A stretch of DNA of 64,000 nt from Cryptomeria japonica (Eukaryota; Streptophyta; Pinopsida; Cupressales; Cupressaceae): positions 140,784,747 to 140,848,746 of the forward strand of contig NC_081412.1 of NCBI RefSeq assembly GCF_030272615.1, given 5' to 3'. Positions 1-13,519 of this stretch are shown one piece after another; within the stretch, counting starts at the first letter, position 1, and every line of letters starts with the position of its first letter. The notes under the pieces were generated by a model. The model had not been told where the DNA came from. It saw only the letters and a list, made by a program, of their open reading frames with translations, and searched no databases. The translations under genes and the position numbers were made by a program.

Positions 1-1572
1 ATTTAATTACCAAAATATGCATTAATAATAAAATAAGATTTGAATATTAATTATTGTATATTTAGCATTATACAATTAATTAATAACAAATTATCCATGG
101 ATTATTAATTAATGCCAATATTTATTCATAATTAAAAAGACCTAATTAAAAATTAAAACTAAATTATATAAAATAGTATATTTTTTTTAATAATAAAAAA
201 AATATAAAAAAAACTTTTTTTATAAAAAAATACAAAAAAATGGGGAAGGGTACCCACGTGGAACCCCACGTGCCCCCCCCCCCGCCCCTGGGAGCTCATG
301 CTGCCCCTTGGGGAAGTGCTGCTTCCCAATGGGAGCATGCAACACCCCGTGGGGAGCGCTGTTGCCCCCAAAGGGAGCACACAACACCCCTTGGGGAGCG
401 CTGCTGCCCCAAAAGGGATGTACAACACCCCCTTCCACGTGGCGGGGAAACTCTCCCATGTGGTTGGGGTATAAATATTTTTTTTTCTTTGTTTTTATTC
501 ATTTTATTCTATTTTTTAAAATTACTGTTAAACACACAGTAAATAAAAAATATAGTCCTAGAGACTTAAAAGAATAAAATTTTTATTATTATTTTTTTTC
601 ATTTTTCAAATAACCAGTTTTAGGAAGGAAAATTTTTCCAAAACAAGTCATACTGGCAAAAAGAGATGGATTTACACAATTTTAACATCACATCTGTCAA
701 CCCCAATCTAAATTTCATTTTTAAACTTATATAAGAGAGATTCATTGGAGTTTTAAACAAATTTTCTCAAGAACAGCCAAACCCCAAAATTTGGTTTTAA
801 TTTTTGAGAATCCATTTATACAAACAAAATTGAATTTTTTTCCAAATAACTGAATTTAACCTTTCTATTTCTAAAATGCCAACAAGATTAAATTAATTCT
901 ATTTCAATTAAATTAAAATCTTTCTTTTCATAAGAATAAACATAATACATTTAATATTTAAATTTAATCATTTAATTGAACTTGCTCCCAATTTAAATTG
1001 AGCAATTCAAATTAATGATAAATCACATAAAGAAATCCCGATTAATTTAGTCCATTAATCTTTAATGCACAAACACATATTTAATCAAATTAAATACTAA
1101 GGACTAATTACTCAATTTAACCATACACACCAAACACGCAACCTAAGAAGCCAAACGGACAGACGAGCCGTAACCCAACCAAAAGGAATACCGACGATGA
1201 CTGACGATGCTCACTTGAGCATGGCTATGGTCACACGAGGATAACACGACCACCTAATCCAACTCTAAGGATTAAAGAGGTACACTCAAACCTGTGAATC
1301 TAGGTGAAGACAAACCTTGCACTCATGCGTTACTGTACCTGAAATCTCCTGCCACCAAGAGCCATACATGCATACATATAAAAACTTAATGAAAGGGTTA
1401 GCCCAAGATAATAACACAAAATGGGAGAATTACTATCCTGCATACAAATTGGTGCAAAAACCACATTAACAACTATGCACTAAATCAAAACATCTAACTA
1501 TAATCATTATATTATGATAAACTAACCAAGGTCAAACCGAGATTAAGAATTGATTAGGGTAGGGGTATTGCA
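1..1572 (-). repeat. LARD 3' LTR, partial
   Basis: Bases 1-1572 match 15416-17422 nearly base for base, apart from one 426-bp segment present only in the right copy. The end is plus-strand GGGGTATTGCA, so in element sense the LTR starts TGCAATACCCC. About 2.2 kb of this LTR lies left of the window. Confidence 0.9.
240..478. repeat. GC-rich hairpin repeat island in LARD LTR, with TATA and CACGTG motifs (left copy)
   Basis: An island of high GC content stands in very AT-rich LTR sequence. It contains about three units of 41-42 bp, each starting GGGAGC and holding a CCCC(T/G)TGGGG core with flanking GC arms that can fold back. Perfect CACGTG hexamers lie at 255-260, 267-272 and 436-441. A perfect TATAAATAT lies at 470-478 on the plus strand, antisense to the element. 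The same arrangement is in the right LTR at 15656-15888. Confidence 0.75.
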
Positions 1573-1583
1573 TTCTTCCCCCC
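1573..1583 (-). other. LARD polypurine tract
   Basis: On the minus strand GGGGGGAAGAA lies directly next to the LTR start TGCAATACCCC. This is the expected plus-strand primer site at the 3' end of the internal domain. Confidence 0.8.
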
Positions 1584-4500
1584 TAGGTTCTGACTTACTC
1601 TTGGAAGTCATAAGGCTAGATGGAGAACATGTCGCACGCATCAGCCCTAAAACTCATTCAACAAGAATCAAATTGCACATAGGAATCTTTCCATAAATAA
1701 ATAAAACATTATTGCAAAATCCTTTATGAATGCCATTACCCATTAGCAAGAAACATCTAAATCCATACATTTCTTATAACATTCTAGGAACTATCAATAA
1801 TCATAGTAGAGAAACAAGAATTTTCTCTCATTCATTACACCAAATTAATGCATTACAAAGAGGTAAACAACAATTACCATACTCATCTACCAAACATGAC
1901 AAGAAAACATGCCATCAAGATCAATTTCTGTTACCAATACATCTTTTTCATAACACTTTATCACATAGAACTAGCTGCAAAATTTTGATTTCTACAACCA
2001 AGTTAACTTTCATGAAATAAGAGCAATGTAAATAACTCAATTATTTACACTTGCCAGGCATAAGAAAACCTTTCCAAAGACTATGTCCCATAACATAGTG
2101 ACAAGTTAACACTATTTACTCCATGATACCAATAACAACCATCCACAAACTGGAATGAATAACTTAAAAGGCCACATGTGAGCATGTCTAATGCTCGGTC
2201 AAAGATAACATGCACGATCAACATCTCTATGCCTGATCTGATAACAACAATAAGATCATAAATATCCAATATCTCACTCAAGGCTCGATGGTGCTAGGCA
2301 CACCATAGTGGTGCTACCTTCCATACAAGACCTTCGTGAACATCCCTTGTTGAGTAAGGTGGTTAGCCTCCAAGAGATAGTCACCACACATAGGTAGGTA
2401 GTGGATCCTAGCTGGATCATAGCCTCACATACCCCTATCCTCAAGGTTCCTTACGTCTACTTCCTCGTACACACTCTACCAAGTCCATCACATACGTCCT
2501 TGGAGAGGAATTTCCCATTTCAACACAAGACCAGCATATGAAAACAATAAGGATAAACCAGTTTAGCCACCAAACTACAGATGAATAAAGGTAATAAATC
2601 ATCAATTCCAATAGTAAGGCAATAAAATAATCTGGAATTGCAACACCAAATCAAGAGTGCAAAAGATCACAAGATCATGGCTAAACCTTCAAAGTCAAAG
2701 TAAAATAAATTGCTGGTCCCCAAAGAAATATAAAGAATATCACAATTGCACATAATATCATTATGTGACTAGCATCTAGCCACCAACGAGGAAGGAAGGA
2801 ACAATCGTCTAGCTATTACAGTAGCTCATCATGTGGTGTGACATAGTCACACTACCCACATGGCATGGCAGTGTGCACCTCGACATCACCCTGCATCACG
2901 TCATCACGCGGCATGGCAATACCCCAAGCAGAGAAGACAGAAAATGGACGTAGCCCGCATGGTAGTGTACCTCATGGAAACAAGCATGCGTAGGTCACGT
3001 CCCGCATAATGACGTATGTATAAGGATACTCGTCGTAAGCAAGAGGTATACATGACTAAGGTCCACCCACATAACCACCAACACATACAAACTAGAAGCT
3101 CGTGTGGATAAACCTACCTTTCATGAAGACAAGGCAAAGGATCCTCCAAATTACACCATCACTATGCTCAAGAAATGCCATCAAAATGCTCAAATAAAGG
3201 AAGGAATAGGCTGCCACACATAAACCTATAAATAGATTCATCAAAAGGGAAAGTATTGAGTACACCTTCGATACAGTTTTATAGTACAACTATATCATTC
3301 CTCAAAATAGAGAAGCTAAAGTCATTTCGTGCCGACACCACTCGTACGCCAATCCATACTATTCAAGGAATGGTGACTCCTAATACTACCCCTTAACATA
3401 CTGAATTACCCACAACCCGAGGTTTGGTACTCAGTAGGGAACAAATAAGCAACATCACATAAATAGTATGGTTTCCCATAGTCATAAGCAACATATCCTC
3501 CATGGTTGATTACTTCACCAACCCATGGGCACATATAATAAGCACTGGTTTCTTACAATACACACGAATACACAAGTACTGGTTTAGTCACATTTACGAG
3601 GAGTACTTTCCAGTATGTTGCCATCTATTCAAGGAAGATTTTAATTATGCTTTCCACACGAATAACTGAATCAAGTTTACTCTAGATTCAAGTACTGAAA
3701 TTATTAACAATTCACAATTACATAAGGAAATAATATCATTCCTATATCTTTCTCGAATTTCACTAAGCATACGAATTCACATTACTAACTATGCAAATTT
3801 TCTTTTCCAAAAAGGACTTTCATCTTTCAATATGAAGCCAAAATGCAACAGTACAATTTCACATGTTTTATAAACATTCTATTTAAATCAATGCATTCTT
3901 CGTAGCATTTCTAAAAATCTTATAACCTAGGCAAAGAGAAGGAAAAGAGAGTTTGATAATCAAACTATTTCCTACAAAGACACAAGATCAGCAAGATCAC
4001 ACTATATACTAAAATTTCTCACTATATGTCTATCATTAATTGCACGGTTTTCATTTTGCTACTGTTTTAGAAGGATTGCCAAACAGCCTAACATGACGTT
4101 CCAATTATTATGATTGCAGCAGAATGTTCTAGTTTTCCAAACAACAGAGATCAAAACAGGCAATCTTTTCGATAATACCAGACCTCTTGAGAACACTCAC
4201 TATTATAATACAATACAGATACATGTCATAATTTGCAACCTATCATTGAAAATCAAATTACGATCAGAAGGTAAGCGAGGAGCTATCAACAAAATAATAC
4301 ATATTAATGCACACACATCAAACAAGCTTTTCATTTGCACTTTCTGAACATAATAAGGTAATTACATATACCCAAAAGCAAGTTCAATGGAGCATTGCTA
4401 AAATAAATCCTCAGTCAAACTGGTTTAATGAAATATATAAAACAATCTTTTATGGAACACATTAATACACTCTCGAAGATACTATAACATGTTCCCTTTA

Positions 4501-5224
4501 ATACTTCTTTTACAAACAAAGCAGTTTCACATAACAACTATCCACATATTAATGCACCTCACTCAAGATAGAATTTAATTATGTTACTCTGACAAAACAC
4601 ATGGATAATTCTTTAATGTAAACATACAGTTTTCTCCCAATTACCAATATTAACTTTCAAATCCATAGCCCTTTTATAATCTAAAAACACATAAGCGTCA
4701 TAAGGCTCACACAAGGGTTCAAGAAGTCACACCCTTTCTCTTGCAAATAGAAAAACTCAAATAAGAGATAATTACACACATCCCAAACATTTTAATTTCC
4801 AAAAAGAGAGAGAGAGGAGTGGTAATAATCATTCAATTTGCTACAAAATAAGCATTCAACATTTGTCATACTAGTCCTTCAAGTGGACAACACCAAGCTA
4901 GATCATACTCTTTAAACAAGCACAAACCAACCCACATGGATTAGTCTAAAGAGTACAATACTCAATAAGGAAGGTACATACGACTCTCTTTCATAATCTG
5001 AGTAATCATAGACCAAGACATCAATAAGCACATAAAGCACGATAAATCACTCAAAACACCAACATCAAGAAGGTGAGAACAAGGTGTGAACACACACGTT
5101 ACACACAAGTTAAGGTCTGCTCAATCACTCACATATACAAGGGAGGACAAGCATGCATGTAAGGTCGATACACCTCACAATAACTAAGGGCGCAATGAAA
5201 CCAGAGATCCTAGTGTTTGCAACA

Positions 5225-5239
5225 TGGGCTCTGATACCA
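5225..5239 (-). other. LARD primer-binding site (initiator Met tRNA type)
   Basis: The minus strand reads TGGTATCAGAGCCCA, separated by 2 nt from the LTR end (GGGCATTACA). This is the common plant PBS complementary to initiator methionine tRNA. Confidence 0.9.
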
Positions 5240-5241
5240 AA

Positions 5242-7414
5242 TGTAATGCCCCACCAGGAAACCCCGAAGGGATTAAGCCATAACACAAGAATAGAGTGCA
5301 ATAATTTTTTTTTAAAAGATAAATACAACATTAAGATACAATGAGATATCAAAATTCAGATTACATAGCGGAAGACAACAACTAACACCTACAGAATTTC
5401 CCAACGTGATTCCTTAATTACACATTTAACTTAACTCACACAATTAAATCTAATAAGCTGATTATCTTATAACGAGATAATTCTTAAACAAGGATAATTT
5501 CTTTCAGAAGATGAAAATATAAATCACATGCTAATGTTTATCCATTATGATTCATTCATACCTTACATTCAAGCTTTTCATTAAAATATAAGCCATGCAT
5601 CTAATATTCTAACACACAAGAGTTTCATCATAAACTTATGAGATCTTTCCATGCATACTTAATTTCCTTAACAACAACTGAATATATTCCATTACTCTAA
5701 GCTACATTCTTTCATGATCCAATTTACTGCATTCAAGAGAGGACTGCATACATGCATTTAAAATTAATTTCATCTTATCCTCTTATACATTCTATAAAAT
5801 GTCATTCATACATGCTAACACTAAACATGAAACATAAGAATAAAAGCATCACATAACACCAAGATGATCTTGGAGTTCACGCCTAAAGGGCTATATCTCC
5901 GGGTCTACTAACTGCAAGACCCATCTGATAATTAATAAAGTTAAGAATACATGAGGCTCTCATAATTTACAATCCTGCCATCAAGGTGAAACATAACCAA
6001 TATACAATGACCACATCTGTCAATAAATACATAAATGATCCTTGAAAAGGAAAGGATCCAACTGAACATAATCGAAGCTAATACAAAAGTCCACTAGAGC
6101 ATCCACAAAACTGAGTCATCACCACCCAAGGTCTAAGATGAAACCAAATACTCACAAGGCATAAGCAATAGGATGACCCACAAATGTGCTCCTATCAAGA
6201 CCATACAACCACACACTAGCAAACGTAGGGACAAGTGTCATCACACAACCTGGTATGGTTACCATGGCAGGTCTTCATAGGTTCTGACCCTATACACTGG
6301 GTTACCCTAGCAACCTAATCCATACCTCCGGTCCATCCAAGCCTCATGTGGACCCACACATCCTCTCGTGAAGACAAGGATGATGGTTTGCCATTTCAGG
6401 CCTTCTCATAGCATGTCGAGTCTGTGTTAGCACTCATCCCATGTGTGAGGCACAATTATCTTACTTAGAGATTAACATTCTAATCTACTTTTAGGTTATC
6501 ACTTATTAGACTCACTTTCGATGGGTTACCCAGTAGCCACTTTCCCATACGACACTAGACTATACTTAGACGAACTCAAAACCATGACATACACATGGTC
6601 AGATGAACAGAGTTCAAAATGGAGAAATCCACCATTTGGTCAAACATGACTTCAAAGAGGTACACTTATTGACAGTACTCTAACCAGAGACCTGACCAAT
6701 TATGGTCAACCACAAACCATCATTTGACACCCACATAAAGGATATGACCAACTACGACACCACCACAATTCAATAGTCAACTCAAGACCGAGGACAGAAA
6801 CAGGTACCCAAATCAACCATACAAGAGGATCCAATCAAACTAAGAAAGGCTTGCCATTACATAAGCAAAAGCGAATACAAAAATTAAACTCGCATAGGCA
6901 ATAACCAGCAGATACAATCTTTTTCCGAATTGATTTAAACATTAAATTTTGATCAAGTTTTCTAAATGATCTAAGTTAGATTATAGTTATCCACCTCATC
7001 TAGGTATGGGTTGTTCTTGTTTTTCTAACTCTCTAAGGTTCAATTGCATCGAACATACATAAATATGCCATTATGAGTTCTCAAACCAATTTCACATAAA
7101 TATAATTAAACAACCATTAACCAACTAAATATGATATTTAATCTTCAATTAAAATATCATTGTCATACTGGTTTTAAAATAATCTCTCTAATTTCATATT
7201 TTCGAAGCCCAGTTACACTATATAGATCAAGGAAACATAAATATATAAGGAATCCAAATGTAGATAATCATTTCCAAAATCCAAAAATTACTTCCTTACG
7301 CACACATAGAAGAATCCAAAATTAACTATTAATTAATGAATATATTTATTAATCCACGATTAATTAAATATAAAAAATTAATAATTAATAACGGAATTAA
7401 CAAATTAAGTATTT
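5242..7414 (-). repeat. LARD 5' LTR, left part (before the LINE)
   Basis: Starts with plus-strand TGTAATGCCCC directly after the PBS and spacer. It runs unbroken to the LINE target site at 7399-7414. The matching stretch of the other LTR lies outside the window. Contains no gene. Confidence 0.85.
7399..7414 (+). repeat. LINE target-site duplication, left copy
   Basis: The 16-mer AACAAATTAAGTATTT is repeated exactly at 15404-15419. Joining the flanks here restores the LTR, which matches the start of the window from base 1. Confidence 0.92.
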
Positions 7415-7458
7415 TAACCCTTTTTTAGAGGCAAATGTTGTGTGTGTGAAATGAGAAT

Positions 7459-9277
7459 ATGGTGGAAGTGGGAGCAAGAAAGGGAGTGGGAGCTCAAATT
7501 TCAAATTCTCAGCAAGGCGGGAACCCTAGTTCCAATGGTGAGATCGGCTAGATCAATGGCACTAGTCCTATTGGCGATAAGGATAAGCCCTCAGACTTCC
7601 CTAGTGTTGTTGCTGACTCACAGTCTAATGGTATTCTGCTTGAGGAGATAATGGGTTCATCTAGGCATCTGGGGGAAGGGTCCAATGGGGGGGCCCATTC
7701 CACAAGATGACTCTGTGGATAGCGGGAGGGAGAAAACGAAATGGTCTTCCCTTTTTGGAACTAGAGCAACTGGTAAATCCTCCCTTCCTCCTGTTAAGAA
7801 TATTTCTAACCCTTCTGGTGGTAAGTTTGCTATCTCTATCCTTGACCAGGTTCTGGATCATAATATCAATAGTATGTCGAACTCCTTGGTAGGGAAATTC
7901 ATGGGTTCGCACCCTAATATTGAAGTTGTCAGGGCCTTTGTCAAATGAAAATGGGCCCTTAAAGGAAATGTTGAAATTTCAGCACTACCCAAAGGTCTTC
8001 TATCTTTTTCCTTTTCGTGTGATGAAGATAAGGTTAAGATTTTGTGCGGGAGCCCCTGGATGGTAGGAAAGATAGCTCTGGTTCTTAGAAAATGGCATCC
8101 GAAACTAAATATGAATGATTCTCTTTTGGCCCAAGTTCCAATTTGGATAAAGCTTCCAGGATTGCCTCTTGAGTATTGGGCAGAAAGTATCTTCTCTAGA
8201 ATAGCAAATTCTTTTGGCAAGCTACTCTCTATAGACCCAGTCACTGCTTCAAAAAGAAGATTAACCCATGCAAGATTCTATGTTGGAGTAGCCCCTGAGG
8301 CAGATATGCCAGAACATATAGACCTAGTTTCAAAACTGGGAACCTGGAAATAACGTATCGAATATGAAACTATTCCTTTTGCATGCTTCCACTATAAAAA
8401 AGTAGGTCATTGTGCAAAATCCTGCTCAAACAAGCAAAAGGTGGAACCCAAGTAGCTTAAACCTCAGATTGAAAGTCAAAAGTTGCCAGAGAAATAGGTG
8501 TGGCAAGCTAAAAACCCAAAAAATAAGGAAGAAAATTCCAATCATTTTTTTCCTTTGGGGGAACAGAAGGAAGCCTCAAATTCTATCTTCAGGCCCACAA
8601 TATAGGAAGCAGAGAGAAATGAAACAACCAAAGCCAGTCCCATAAGAACAACTCAAAAAAAGGATATAAAAGATCAAAATGATCCTCCAAATGAGATAGC
8701 TGAAGTGGTTGATGACACTTATGAAAGCAAGGCAATGGAAGCAAAAGATTACCAACCTAAGGAAGGAGAGATCCCTGATCCCCAAGTGGAAAGGACTGAC
8801 TCTTCTCTAGCCATGTCAAGTTTTGAAATCCAAGAAGCCCAAAAATGTGCAATTTTGGGTATGAATCTTTCAGATTCGGATCAGAGTTTAGAAATTCAAG
8901 ATGCCCAAAAATGTGCAATTTTGGGTACGAATCTTTCGGATTCGGATCAGAGTTCAAGAACAGTGAACAATGTTTCAACTGATTCCAGAACTCCTAAATG
9001 GGGCAATGAAGAAGAAATTTCCAAAATCCTCATCAACCCAAAAGCGGCTCTTGTGATAGAAACAGAATGGAAGCAACCAAAATATAGGAACAAGAAAGCA
9101 GCAACTCCCTTGACTTCTCTAATAAGGAAATCCAACAGAACAACTCAGGTTGATGTGGGATACATTTCCTCTTCCCCAAGAAGGCCCTCTAACCACAAAG
9201 TTAGAGACAAGGAGGCTAGCAAAAACATAGCAGATGGAACTCAAAAAACTCTCAAGGAGCTAGGAATTGGTAAGTAG
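7459..9277 (+). pseudogene. LINE ORF1: DUF4283-like nucleic-acid-binding protein, broken
   Basis: In plant LINEs, ORF1 is the RNA-binding partner that packages the element RNA. The likely start is ATG 7459 (frame 1). The frame moves to frame 2 around the G7 run at 7687-7693, which looks like a one-base indel. The DUF4283-like region (about 7870-8340) includes LPKGLLSF, PIWIKLPGLP and EYW. A zinc knuckle follows at 8384-8425 (C-x2-Y-x4-H-x4-C), with the second cysteine replaced by tyrosine. In-frame stops are at 7946 (TGA), 8351 (TAA), 8453, 8495 and 8603 (all TAG). The C-terminal third is hydrophilic and carries a 22-residue duplication. The terminal TAG at 9275 is two bases before the ORF2 ATG, the usual tight ORF1-ORF2 spacing. 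Confidence 0.8.
8825..8956 (+). repeat. 66-bp tandem duplication inside LINE ORF1
   Basis: Two adjacent 66-bp units begin GAAAT(C/T)CAAGA and end with TCGGATCAGAGTT. They differ at only a few bases and encode two 22-residue copies around AQKCAILG. The unit is a multiple of three, so the frame is kept. Confidence 0.9.
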
Positions 9278-9279
9278 CT

Positions 9280-12200
9280 ATGAAGATTATTTCTTGGAAC
9301 ATAAGGGGACTCAATAATCCCCATAAACATGATATTATTAGGAATATGATAAGAGATAGCAATCCTGACATTTTTCTTATTCAAGAAACTAAAATGAGTA
9401 GAGAAAAAGTTGAATCTTTGAAGTTCTTCAAAAATGGTAATGTTAGTGGGGGCAGTTCTAAGGGTGCTTCTGGAGGCATTGCTACCATCTGGAATCTTAA
9501 CACTGTTAAAGGTCAGGTCATTATTCAGGAAAGTAACTTTTCTTGTATCAAATTTGAGCACCTAAAAGATAGTTCTTCATGGGTTCTCACTAACATTTAT
9601 GCTCCTAATACCTGAAAGGCTAGAAACTCTTTTTGGAAAAAGATCATCCAGGCTAGGGACAGCTTCAAAAATCTTAGTTGGATGGTTATGGGAGACTTTA
9701 ATACACCTTTGAAAGAGGAGGAAAAATTTGGAGGTATTCCTCAGCTAGAAAGTAGGATTTCCCTCATGGATTTTATTAACTCCCAAGCTCTTAATGATTT
9801 GGAGATGCAGGGTTGCAATTACACTTGGCCTAACAGACGAACTGGTAATGACCTTATCCAAGTGCGTCTTGACAGAACTCTCATTTTTGATGACTGGTAT
9901 AGTCAGTACTTTTGTTCTTTGTTTGCCCACATTCGGGTTGGATCCGATCATTTTCCTATCACCTTCATTGCTGACTTAATCAATAGAAGGAGAAACTTCC
10001 CCTTTAGATTTGAAAAAATGTGGACCCTTCACCCCAACATCAAAAGAAATATTCAGAAATGGTGGAGTATCCAAGTTGAGGGAATGACTATGTTCAAAGT
10101 TGTTAAGAAGCTCAAAAGTGTGAATGACAACATTCAACTCTAGAATAAAACCAGTTTTGGGAATATATTTGAGGCTAAGAGTAAAATTTAGGAAAACCTT
10201 AAAGAAATACAGGACCAGATATAGAAGGATGGTTTCAATACTGTGTCTATTGCTGATGAAAATGAGATCCTTAAGAAATACCATGACATTATTGCCAAAG
10301 AGGAAATGTTCTGGAAGCAGAGATCAAGATGTATTTGGCTCAAGGAAGGGGACAAGAATACAAAATTCTTCCATATGTCGACTATCAAGCATAAAGCAGT
10401 TAATAGAATTAACAAGTTAGTTGTGGAAAGTGGGGAGCTGGTCAAGGAGGATGAAATAAGGAATGAAGCTAAGAGGTATTTCTCAGATCTCCTAAAGAGG
10501 GATCACAGTCTAGATGCTGAAGCCCAATCCTCTTTTCTTCAGAACATTCCTTGTATCATTGATGCTCAAATTAATGCCTCCCTCTCTTCCATTCCCATTA
10601 TCTTAGAAATTTAAAATGTTGTTTTCTCCTTTGATGGTAACAAAGCACCTGGACCTGACGGTTTCCCAATGTTCTTTTTTCAAGATTTTTGGGATATTAT
10701 TGGTACTGATGTTGCCAATGGGGTTAAGGAATTCTTTGGGGCTAGAAAACTCTTGAAAGAAATCAATGGTACTTTTATTGCTCTTATCCCCAAGATTCAA
10801 GGTGCTAACTCTTTGGACAAATTTAGACCTATTAGCCTTTGCAACTCCTTTTACAAGATTATTTCTAAGGTTCTGACTACTAGAGTTTTGTCTATCCTTC
10901 CTGCCTTAATTAAACACCAACAAAATGGGTTTGTTCCTGGAAGACAAATTCTTGATTCCATTATTACAGTTCATGAGAAAATTCATTCTCTTGTTAGAGC
11001 TAAGAAGCAAGGTCTCATCCTTAAGCTTGACCTCTCCAAAGCCTATGACAGGGTTGACTGGTCTCTTCTTCATAAAGTTCTCACTTCTTTTGGGTTTGCC
11101 CCTAGAGTTGTGGATCTTTTTTCCCAACTTACTACCTCTGTGTCTTTTGATGTTCTTGTCAATGGTTCTCCTTCTACTTTTTTCCAAGCTTCGAGAGGTC
11201 TTAGGCAAGGAGATCCTATCTCCCCCATCCTTTTCATAATTTTGGTAGTACCCTGTGTAAATTTGCCTCTGCTACAGGGCAGCTTATTAACTGGGCCAAA
11301 AGTGATGTCTTTTTCATTAATACCCCAGAGAGAAGACAATAGAGGATCAACAGAATTCTGGAGTGTAAGATTGCTAACCTTCCTGCTACCTACCTTGGAC
11401 TCCCCATGGGGATTTCCCCTCCCGATTCCTTCTGGAGTTCTCTAGTTGACAAATTTCACAAAAAACTTGCAGGATGGAAAGGGGTTCCCTTAAGTCAAGC
11501 TGGTAAGCTCCTACTCCTTAAGGCTACTCTTCAAAGTATTCCTACTTATGCTCTTAGTCTTTTCAGAATTCTAGTCAAGTATGCTACAGCAATTGAGAAA
11601 ATTCAAAGAAGATTCCTATAGTTTGGGGTTGAGGAAAAACAAAGAATGTCCTTGGTGGCTTGGGATTAGGTCTGTAGGCCGAAAAGAAAAGGTGGTCTAG
11701 GTCTCAAGAGGATTCGTACTTTAAATGAAGCTCTCTTGTCCAAACAAGCTTGGAGATGGTTTCATTTTGATTCTGAATGGTGCAAAATTTGGAGAAGTAA
11801 GTACTTTCTTCTGTCTTCTTCTCTCTCTTCTTTTCTTAATTCAGATTTCAGCATAAATGGATCCCATATTTGGAACCATGTTTCTAAATGTAAAGATGTG
11901 ATTGCTAAAGGAGTGATATATAAACTTGGAAATGGTAGAAAAGTTAGATTCTGGGAGGATCCCTGGCTTTTTGATAAACCCCTAATGGATTCCCATGAAT
12001 GGGCCTCCCATGCCCCTTCCTGTATTGGCTCTTTTGGCTCCTTAGTGGCAGATTACTTGGATGGGAACAATTGGCAGAACATTGATAGTATCCACCCTAG
12101 CCTTTCTAAGCTCAAGACCCATCTGTCTGCTATATGGCTAAATAATGAAGAGGACTCCTTGATTTGAAAATATGATCCCAAAGGTACTTTAACTATGTTT

Positions 12201-13314
12201 TTGATGTATTGTGTCCTTCCCCCCCCCCCACCCTCCTATAAATCCTTTCTGGTCTAAAGCATGGATTAAAGGTCTCACTCCCAAAATCAATTTTTTCTTC
12301 TGGACTATCCTCCAAAATAAGATTCTTACCGTTGACAACCTAAAAGGTAGAGGTTTTGTCCTTCCAAATAGGTGTGTGTTGTGCTTTCAAGAGGAAGAGT
12401 CTGTGGACCACCTTGGCCTCCACTGTTCCTTCTTAGCTTCTGTTTGGGAAAGTTTCCTCAAGAGCTTTAGTTTAGCTTGGGTGTTTCCTAGTAACATCAG
12501 AGATTTGTTCTCCTCTTGGCAAATTCAATGGACTAACTCTTTTTTGAGATGTATGTGGCATCTCTCTCTTCCTCACATTTTGTGGGGTCTTTAGAAAGAA
12601 AGAAACAATCGAATCTTCAGGGATGTCTCCCTAAATCAAGATATTTTTTTCTAGAAAATTCAAAGGGCTATCCAGGAAAATATGGGAATCATGGAGGTTT
12701 CTTGTTACTCAAATAACTCCCTGGAGTCAAATATATTAAGGGCTTGGAATATGAAGATCACTGATGGTCCTAATCTCAGCTACAATAAAAGGCTTGAAGC
12801 TAAATGGCAAACCCCTCTCCAAGGCTAGCTCAAAATCAATTTTGATGGTGCAGCTAAAGGCAACCTAGGTCCTTCAGGTTGTGGAGCTATTCTTAGAGAT
12901 AATAGAGGAATTTGCAAAGAGATGATTGCTATCCCTATTGGAACCCAAACAAATCATAAAGCGGAAGCTATGGCAGCTCTTCAAGGCATTATCCTAGCCA
13001 AAAAATGGAATTGTCCCTATCTATGGATAGAAGGGGACTCAAATAATATAATAAAGTGCCTCAATGGGACTTCAAAACCCTCATGGTCGATTCACAACAT
13101 AATCAATTCTGCTATTAACATCATTAGAACCTTTAAGAAATGCCATATCTCCCATATCTATCGAGAGGCTAATTGTTCTGCTGATTGGCCTACCAATGTG
13201 GCAGTTAAAAATGAGACAATTACCACGTGGATGGGTGAGAGAGGACTCCCTAAAGATGTCAGACAAATCATAAGTGATGAACAATATAGAAGTACCCCAA
13301 AGACTCTTGATTGA
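9280..13314 (+). pseudogene. LINE ORF2: endonuclease / reverse transcriptase / RNase H, broken
   Basis: This protein nicks the target and reverse-transcribes the LINE RNA there. The apurinic-like endonuclease (9280-9970) shows SWNIRGLN, QETK, GDFN and GSDH. RT blocks visible are APGPDG (about 10645), FRPISLCN, LDLSKAYDRVDW and GLRQGDPISPILF (about 11200). The next block, with the catalytic Y/FADD, is missing: around 11243 the sequence jumps to the later INW segment in another frame. An RT-associated zinc-binding region (about 12240-12480) is followed by an RNase H domain (12835-13230) with INFDGAA, HKAEAMAAL, IEGDSN and SAD. Stops include TGA 9613, TAG 10141, TAA 10612, TAG 11619, TGA 12165, TAG 12592 and TAG 12826. 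A further frame change is at the C-run near 12220. Several stops sit where Trp, Arg or Gln is expected, consistent with transition decay. Confidence 0.88.
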
Positions 13315-13422
13315 TAGGGTAATTATGAAAAGTACTGATGTAAGCACTTTGACTTATTTCTATAATGAGAAAATCACTCATTATAACATCAGTGCCATCA
13401 ATACCTATTTTTTAATCAATCA
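13315..13422 (+). other. LINE 3' UTR and first 3' terminal motif
   Basis: A short non-coding tail after the ORF2 stop. It ends with ACCTATTTTTTAATCAATCA (13403-13422), which recurs exactly at 15383-15402 at the true end of the insertion. This marks the probable 3' end of the LINE proper. Confidence 0.7.
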
Positions 13423-13519
13423 CATCATTAAGGCCAACAACTCACATGCTTTCTAGGTATTTGTTTTAGCTTCGTAAAGCTCTTTGTTGTACTAGCTTTG
13501 CAAGTTTCAAAATTTGGCT

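Larger units (their letters stand above)
1573..5241 (-). other. LARD internal domain, non-coding
   Basis: About 3.7 kb of AT-rich sequence. The longest open frames are around 100 codons or less and none shows a retroelement motif on either strand. A short GA-repeat lies near 4806. I see no gene here. Confidence 0.75.

Noticed and set aside
159-577. Several overlapping ORFs rich in Gly, Pro and Cys on both strands
   Set aside because: They are the translations of the GC-rich repeat island; both strands are open and there is no motif. Same for 15608-15996 and 48365-48857.
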